Origin: CAZDXJ01 sp964509475
GTDB taxonomy: Bacteria > Pseudomonadota > Gammaproteobacteria > Methylococcales > Methylomonadaceae
Length of the DNA stretch: 17,983 nt
Reading direction: 5' to 3'
Assembly: GCA_964509475.1 (NCBI GenBank)
Contig: CAZDXJ010000048.1
Location: 1 to 17,983 of the forward strand
The notes under the pieces were generated by a model that ran no database searches, was not told the origin of the DNA, and saw nothing but the letters and a program-made list of their open reading frames with translations. Each line of letters starts with the position of its first letter. Within the stretch, counting starts at the first letter, position 1. This document shows, piece after piece, positions 14,723-17,983 of this stretch. The position numbers were made by a program, and so were the translations under genes.

Positions 14723-16955
14723 CGAATCCCGCATCAAAGCCGCATTAGCCGCCAAAGGGAAGCATTACCAGCCGCGCACCCGACACCTGGAAAACGGCAA
14801 ACCCGTCTATACCAACCGGTTGATCTTCGAAGATTCGCCGTATTTATTGCAACACGCGCACAACCCGGTGGACTGGTATCCTTGGGGGGAAGAAGCGTTT
14901 ACAGCGGCGCACCAGCAAAACAAGCCGATATTCCTATCCATCGGTTATGCCACCTGCCACTGGTGTCATGTCATGGAAGAAGAAAGTTTTGAAAACACCG
15001 ATGTGGCAAAAGTTCTCAATCAATATTTTATAGCTATCAAAGTCGACCGCGAACAACACCCGGATATCGATCAGACTTATATGACTGCCGTGACCTTGAT
15101 TACGGGTCAAGGAGGCTGGCCCATGTCGTCATTTTTGACACCGGACGGCAAACCTTTTTACGGCGGAACCTATTACCGGACTGAACAATTCCTGCAACTT
15201 TTACTGAATATTCAAAACACCTGGAACAGCCGCAACCCGGAGAGCCTGGTACAAGCCGATCAACTGGCCGAAGCGGTGCAACGTGCGACAGCCACACAGC
15301 AGCAAGTCAATACGCTGGACTCATCCATACTGAAAACGGCTGTGGACAATATTCTGAGCAACTACGATCACCCTTTCGGCGGCTTCAGCCCTGCCCCGAA
15401 ATTTCCCAATGAACCGCTATTGCTGCTACTCTTGCAATATAGCGCCAGACACCCTGACGAACAATTGTATACCGCCCTGCACCATACCCTGGCGGCAATG
15501 GCGCAGGGCGGTATTTACGATCAAATCGGCGGTGGTTTTCATCGTTACGCGGTCGATGAACACTGGCTGGTTCCGCATTTTGAAAAAATGCTTTACAACC
15601 AGGCTTATCTTGCCCGGGTTTATACACAAGCATTCACATTGACGGGTAATCCATTATATGCCCGTATCGTACACCAGACCCTGGATTATGTATTACGCGA
15701 AATGACCACCCCGCAGGGTTTGTTTTATTCCGCCACGGATGCTGACAGCGAAGGCCAGGAAGGCACTTATTTTATCTGGCAAAAAGACGAAATTTATCGG
15801 CTTTTAAATGAACAAGACGCCCAATTTGTTTGCGAATTGTTTGGCATTCATCAGCACGGCAATTTTTCAGGAAAAAATATCCTTTACTTGCCCGAATCGC
15901 TCCTGAACATTGCCAGGCAATATACCGATTTGACCCAGCTATTCGATCGCTTGGATCCACTGCTGGAAAAACTCAGAAACCACCGGGCACAACGTACACC
16001 GCCTTTGACGGATCACAAAATCATTGTCGCTTGGAATGCCATGTTCATTACCGCGCTGATTGAAGCCGGAGAGATGTTTTTGGAAAACAAATACATCAAC
16101 GCGGCAAAACGCGCCGCCAGACAACTGTGGCAAACACAACGCGATAATACCGGCAGGCTGTGGCGCATTCATCTGCAAGGCAAACCTTCGATTCCCGGCA
16201 AGCAGGAGGATTATGCCCATTTCGCTGAAGCATTATTGACCTTATACGATATCAGCGGCGAAACCCTGTTTTTAAAACAGGCGCAATCTTTGTGCGACAG
16301 CATGCTGGAACAATTCCTTGATCCGGATAGCGGCGGCCTGCTCATGGGCCGGGAAAAACTGTTGTTTGCGCATCCTAAAGACAGTTACGATGGTGCCCTG
16401 CCTTCCGGAAACGCCGTCGCGGTACGTGTTCTATCCAGGCTGGGTAAACGATGTAATGACTCGCGTTATAGTCAATATGCACTTGATATTTTGCAGTGCT
16501 TTTCCAGTTCCATTATGCAACAACCTGCTGCTTATGCCTATATGCTCGCGCAGCTGGATGAAATCCACAACGGCGAACCGGGATGTTTACAATATGCGGG
16601 CGGTGGCACCGTCAGGATAAAAGCATGCTGCGAAAAAAATCATTTATTTATTCGCCTGGACATTGACAAAGGCCAGTATATTACCGCTGATTCACTGACC
16701 CTGAAAAACGCCCCTTTTCTGGAGAACATCCGTTATCCCAACCCTATACCCAAAAACGTAATATTCCAACAAACTCCGTTATTGGTTTATCAAGGTCAGA
16801 TACAAATACAAACCGATATAAGCCGGCACCGGCAGGCATCAGAAAACCTGCTCTTTCTGCAACTGCAACTGCAGGTTTGCAGCCAGCAGAGCTGCTCGGC
16901 CAGGGAAACCATCGAACTCAGTGTCCAACAACCCCAAAATTCTTCAGGCGGATAA
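14712..16955 (+). CDS. DUF255 thioredoxin-domain protein (YyaL/SPATA20 family) with C-terminal extension
   Basis: The YyaL/SPATA20 family joins an N-terminal thioredoxin-like domain to an alpha/alpha six-hairpin barrel; its biochemical role is unknown. This 747-aa copy has SPYLLQHAHNPVDWYPWGEE (42-61) and the redox motif C82HWC85 within YATCHWCHVMEEESFEN. GQGGWPMSSFLTPDG follows, and then the glycosidase-like barrel with GGGFHRYAVDEHW, HFEKMLYNQAYLAR, SATDADSEGQEGTYF and DYAHFAEALLTLYD. Members are usually about 670-700 aa. Here about 110 extra residues follow, ending in LQLQVCSQQSCSARETIELS, which recalls the N-terminal domain of DsbD (see findings). No signal peptide is visible. It overlaps hemB by 11 bases, so translation is probably coupled. 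Confidence 0.9.
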   Translation: MNLDESRIKAALAAKGKHYQPRTRHLENGKPVYTNRLIFEDSPYLLQHAHNPVDWYPWGEEAFTAAHQQNKPIFLSIGYATCHWCHVMEEESFENTDVAKVLNQYFIAIKVDREQHPDIDQTYMTAVTLITGQGGWPMSSFLTPDGKPFYGGTYYRTEQFLQLLLNIQNTWNSRNPESLVQADQLAEAVQRATATQQQVNTLDSSILKTAVDNILSNYDHPFGGFSPAPKFPNEPLLLLLLQYSARHPDEQLYTALHHTLAAMAQGGIYDQIGGGFHRYAVDEHWLVPHFEKMLYNQAYLARVYTQAFTLTGNPLYARIVHQTLDYVLREMTTPQGLFYSATDADSEGQEGTYFIWQKDEIYRLLNEQDAQFVCELFGIHQHGNFSGKNILYLPESLLNIARQYTDLTQLFDRLDPLLEKLRNHRAQRTPPLTDHKIIVAWNAMFITALIEAGEMFLENKYINAAKRAARQLWQTQRDNTGRLWRIHLQGKPSIPGKQEDYAHFAEALLTLYDISGETLFLKQAQSLCDSMLEQFLDPDSGGLLMGREKLLFAHPKDSYDGALPSGNAVAVRVLSRLGKRCNDSRYSQYALDILQCFSSSIMQQPAAYAYMLAQLDEIHNGEPGCLQYAGGGTVRIKACCEKNHLFIRLDIDKGQYITADSLTLKNAPFLENIRYPNPIPKNVIFQQTPLLVYQGQIQIQTDISRHRQASENLLFLQLQLQVCSQQSCSARETIELSVQQPQNSSGG

Positions 16956-16967
16956 GGTTTGTATAAG

Positions 16968-17151
16968 GTATCTACTCACTCCCTCTGAAAAGCAGGTGCA
17001 GGTTGTTGATTTATCAGGCTTGCCCAGCCCTTCCACGGAAGAGCTGGGCTTGCATAACTTGGGATGTTATGCCGAACGACAGGGATGTATGCACGTGTCC
17101 TGATAAATCAATGACCTACGCCGGCTACAACACAACCGGGTGAGTAGTTAC
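16968..17151. mobile_element. Type B MITE, copy 2 (184 bp, perfect 8-bp target duplication)
   Basis: The ends are GTATCTACTCAC (16968-16979) and GTGAGTAGTTAC (17140-17151), inverted repeats matching at 11 of 12. The flanking bases are TGTATAAG on both sides (16960-16967 and 17152-17159), an exact 8-bp duplication. Perfect 13-base inner inverted repeats lie at 17006-17018 and 17099-17111, and the hairpin core at 17022-17049. It aligns over its whole length with 8112-8296. The intact duplication means recent insertion. Its right 12-mer equals the end of the IS66 remnant at 7226-7237, and 8 bp is the IS66 duplication length. It sits between two convergent genes, 12 bases after the DUF255 stop. 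Confidence 0.9.
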
Positions 17152-17179
17152 TGTATAAGTTGTATAAGCCGGTGAACCT

Positions 17180-17764
17180 CTATATCAAACTTGCCAGCTC
17201 ACTAAACTCCACAGGCGCCCTTCTCACTTGCTGAGATGGACGCCCATCTGGCCTGAATTGGAACAAATGACCTTCCCAGCTTCCAAAATCCAGATTTCCT
17301 GGATTGTACCATTGAATACGATCCGCTGCATAAACCACAGCATTGGTATAAATAGCCAAAGCCCCCATAAGATATTGGCCATCTTCCCGGGTAAACTCAT
17401 TACCGACTTCGGTGTTTGCAGCCGCGCAGGCATAAACAACGATATTATGCACCGTATTCTTCACTTGCGTCCACATATCAACATTCGTATGCAACACGCC
17501 TTCCCGGCCTAACTGCAGGCCTTGTCCACCAAAATCCCCGCACATACGAAGGTTATTGCTTTGCCCTGCATACCCATGGCATAAAATGAACATCGTGTGT
17601 ATTTTTCCGTTAGCCTGTTTAAATTGATTGATTTGGGTAAATACTGTTTGCAAACGTGTAGTGGCTGTGGTTGAAATGATATTCAAATTGTTCCGGCAGC
17701 TCATCAATGCACCGGGTAAGGTTCCTTGAAGACGGTTATCCCGAACAACGACATATTCTGACAT
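17180..17764 (-). CDS. Stand-alone caspase-like (clan CD-type) protein, DUF4347-like
   Basis: This 194-aa protein has the two-block pattern of clan CD cysteine peptidases: a hydrophobic strand then His-Gly (HTMFILCHGYAG, His63-Gly64), and about 50 residues later a hydrophobic strand then Ala-Cys (NIVVYACAAANT, Cys113). Between them GLQLGREGVLHTNVDMWTQV resembles the LG...L region of DUF4347-type domains, as does TNAVVYAADRIQWYN after the cysteine. It has no signal peptide or membrane segment, so it should be cytoplasmic. The ATG at 17764 is preceded by AAGGGGAG (17770-17777) at a five-base spacing, which excludes the longer reading from 17857. Peptidase activity is inferred only. Partners, if any, would lie beyond the right edge. 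Confidence 0.65.
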   Translation of the reverse strand: MSEYVVVRDNRLQGTLPGALMSCRNNLNIISTTATTRLQTVFTQINQFKQANGKIHTMFILCHGYAGQSNNLRMCGDFGGQGLQLGREGVLHTNVDMWTQVKNTVHNIVVYACAAANTEVGNEFTREDGQYLMGALAIYTNAVVYAADRIQWYNPGNLDFGSWEGHLFQFRPDGRPSQQVRRAPVEFSELASLI

Positions 17765-17769
17765 AATAA

Positions 17770-17777
17770 CTCCCCTT
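17770..17777 (-). promoter_or_regulatory. Strong ribosome binding site fixing the start of the caspase-like gene
   Basis: On the minus strand AAGGGGAG lies five bases before the ATG at 17764. It is one of the strongest Shine-Dalgarno matches in the window and rules out the 31-codon longer start. Confidence 0.75.
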
Positions 17778-17951
17778 AAATATTCAATTGTGATGATGGC
17801 ATGCCGCGAGTCCTTGAATTTGCGTATGGCCCCTATTCGGAAAAATACCCCTTCCATTGAAAGGTAAATACAAGGTAATTCTACAGAGTAGAACCGTTAT
17901 TGTATATGTACAGTCCGAGATAATATTTTCGGGTCTATGAAGAATAGAGTG

Positions 17952-17973
17952 GGTAATTGAATTTCAATTTACC
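17952..17973. promoter_or_regulatory. Imperfect palindrome upstream of the caspase-like gene
   Basis: GGTAATTGAA and TTCAATTTACC form a 22-bp near-palindrome with a TTGAA-T-TTCAA centre and a one-base slip in the outer arm. It lies about 190 bases upstream of the minus-strand start codon. It could be an operator for this gene or belong to a gene beyond the edge. Confidence 0.3.
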
Positions 17974-17983
17974 GCACAGGAAG

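Noticed and set aside
13820..14755. Long minus-strand open frame (311 codons) opposite hemB
   Set aside because: hemB is unambiguous on the plus strand with all catalytic residues, and the antisense translation has no recognisable domain; it is a codon-bias shadow.
16957..17175. Repeated TGTATAAG strings near the type B MITE taken as a tandem repeat
   Set aside because: The two copies flush with the ends are best explained as a target duplication; a third, partly overlapping TTGTATAAG at 17160-17168 is probably pre-existing local sequence.
1..17983. CRISPR array, tRNA or rRNA genes
   Set aside because: There are no regularly spaced identical repeats with unique spacers, and no tRNA- or rRNA-like segments were recognised by eye; the repeats present are dispersed and have inverted ends.

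Overview
The window looks like chromosome of a gammaproteobacterium. The cytochrome c maturation genes are System I (ccmFGHI), and there are MlaC, a Mg-type HemB and the cell-division ATPase ZapE. Dense small inverted-repeat elements and moderate GC would suit a Methylococcales methanotroph, but the lineage is inference only.

Layout. 1-177: right part of a dispersed inverted-repeat element (type A). 241-4401 (minus): a tightly overlapping ccmF-ccmG-ccmH-ccmI operon. 4402-5371: a gene-free stretch with a 99-bp ISL3-like MITE, three phased AATATTCAG motifs and a complete 436-bp type A element. 5560-6683: a wrecked phage tail module on the minus strand, with fragments that look like tape measure, tail protein X and late control protein D, interleaved with two small plus-strand membrane ORFs. 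6989-7405: a perfect hairpin, an IS66 transposase remnant with its right end, and nested inverted repeats. 7422-8087: hemolysin III/PAQR gene. 8112-8296: a 185-bp type B MITE. 8444-8971: peptide deformylase. 9059-11739: a LeuA-like synthase and a LeuB-like dehydrogenase, convergent, with stop codons overlapping in one TTAA. 11791-13593 (minus): mlaC then zapE, possibly read through into leuB. 13706-16955: hemB overlapping a DUF255 thioredoxin-domain protein with an unusual C-terminal extension. 16968-17151: a second type B MITE with a perfect 8-bp target duplication. 17180-17764 (minus): a small stand-alone protein with the His-Gly and Ala-Cys motifs of caspase-like (clan CD) peptidases.

The genes are mostly housekeeping: cytochrome c maturation, haem synthesis, N-terminal protein processing, outer-membrane lipid trafficking and branched-chain 2-oxo acid chemistry. 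HemB (haem supply) and CcmFGHI (haem attachment) are functionally related but lie in separate units. The accessory interest is in the mobile-element debris and the caspase-like gene. Two element families with different ends both carry the same ~36-bp hairpin core (23-50, 5077-5104, 8167-8194, 17022-17049). Type B elements share their terminal 12-mer with the end of the IS66 remnant, which points to the parental transposase family.
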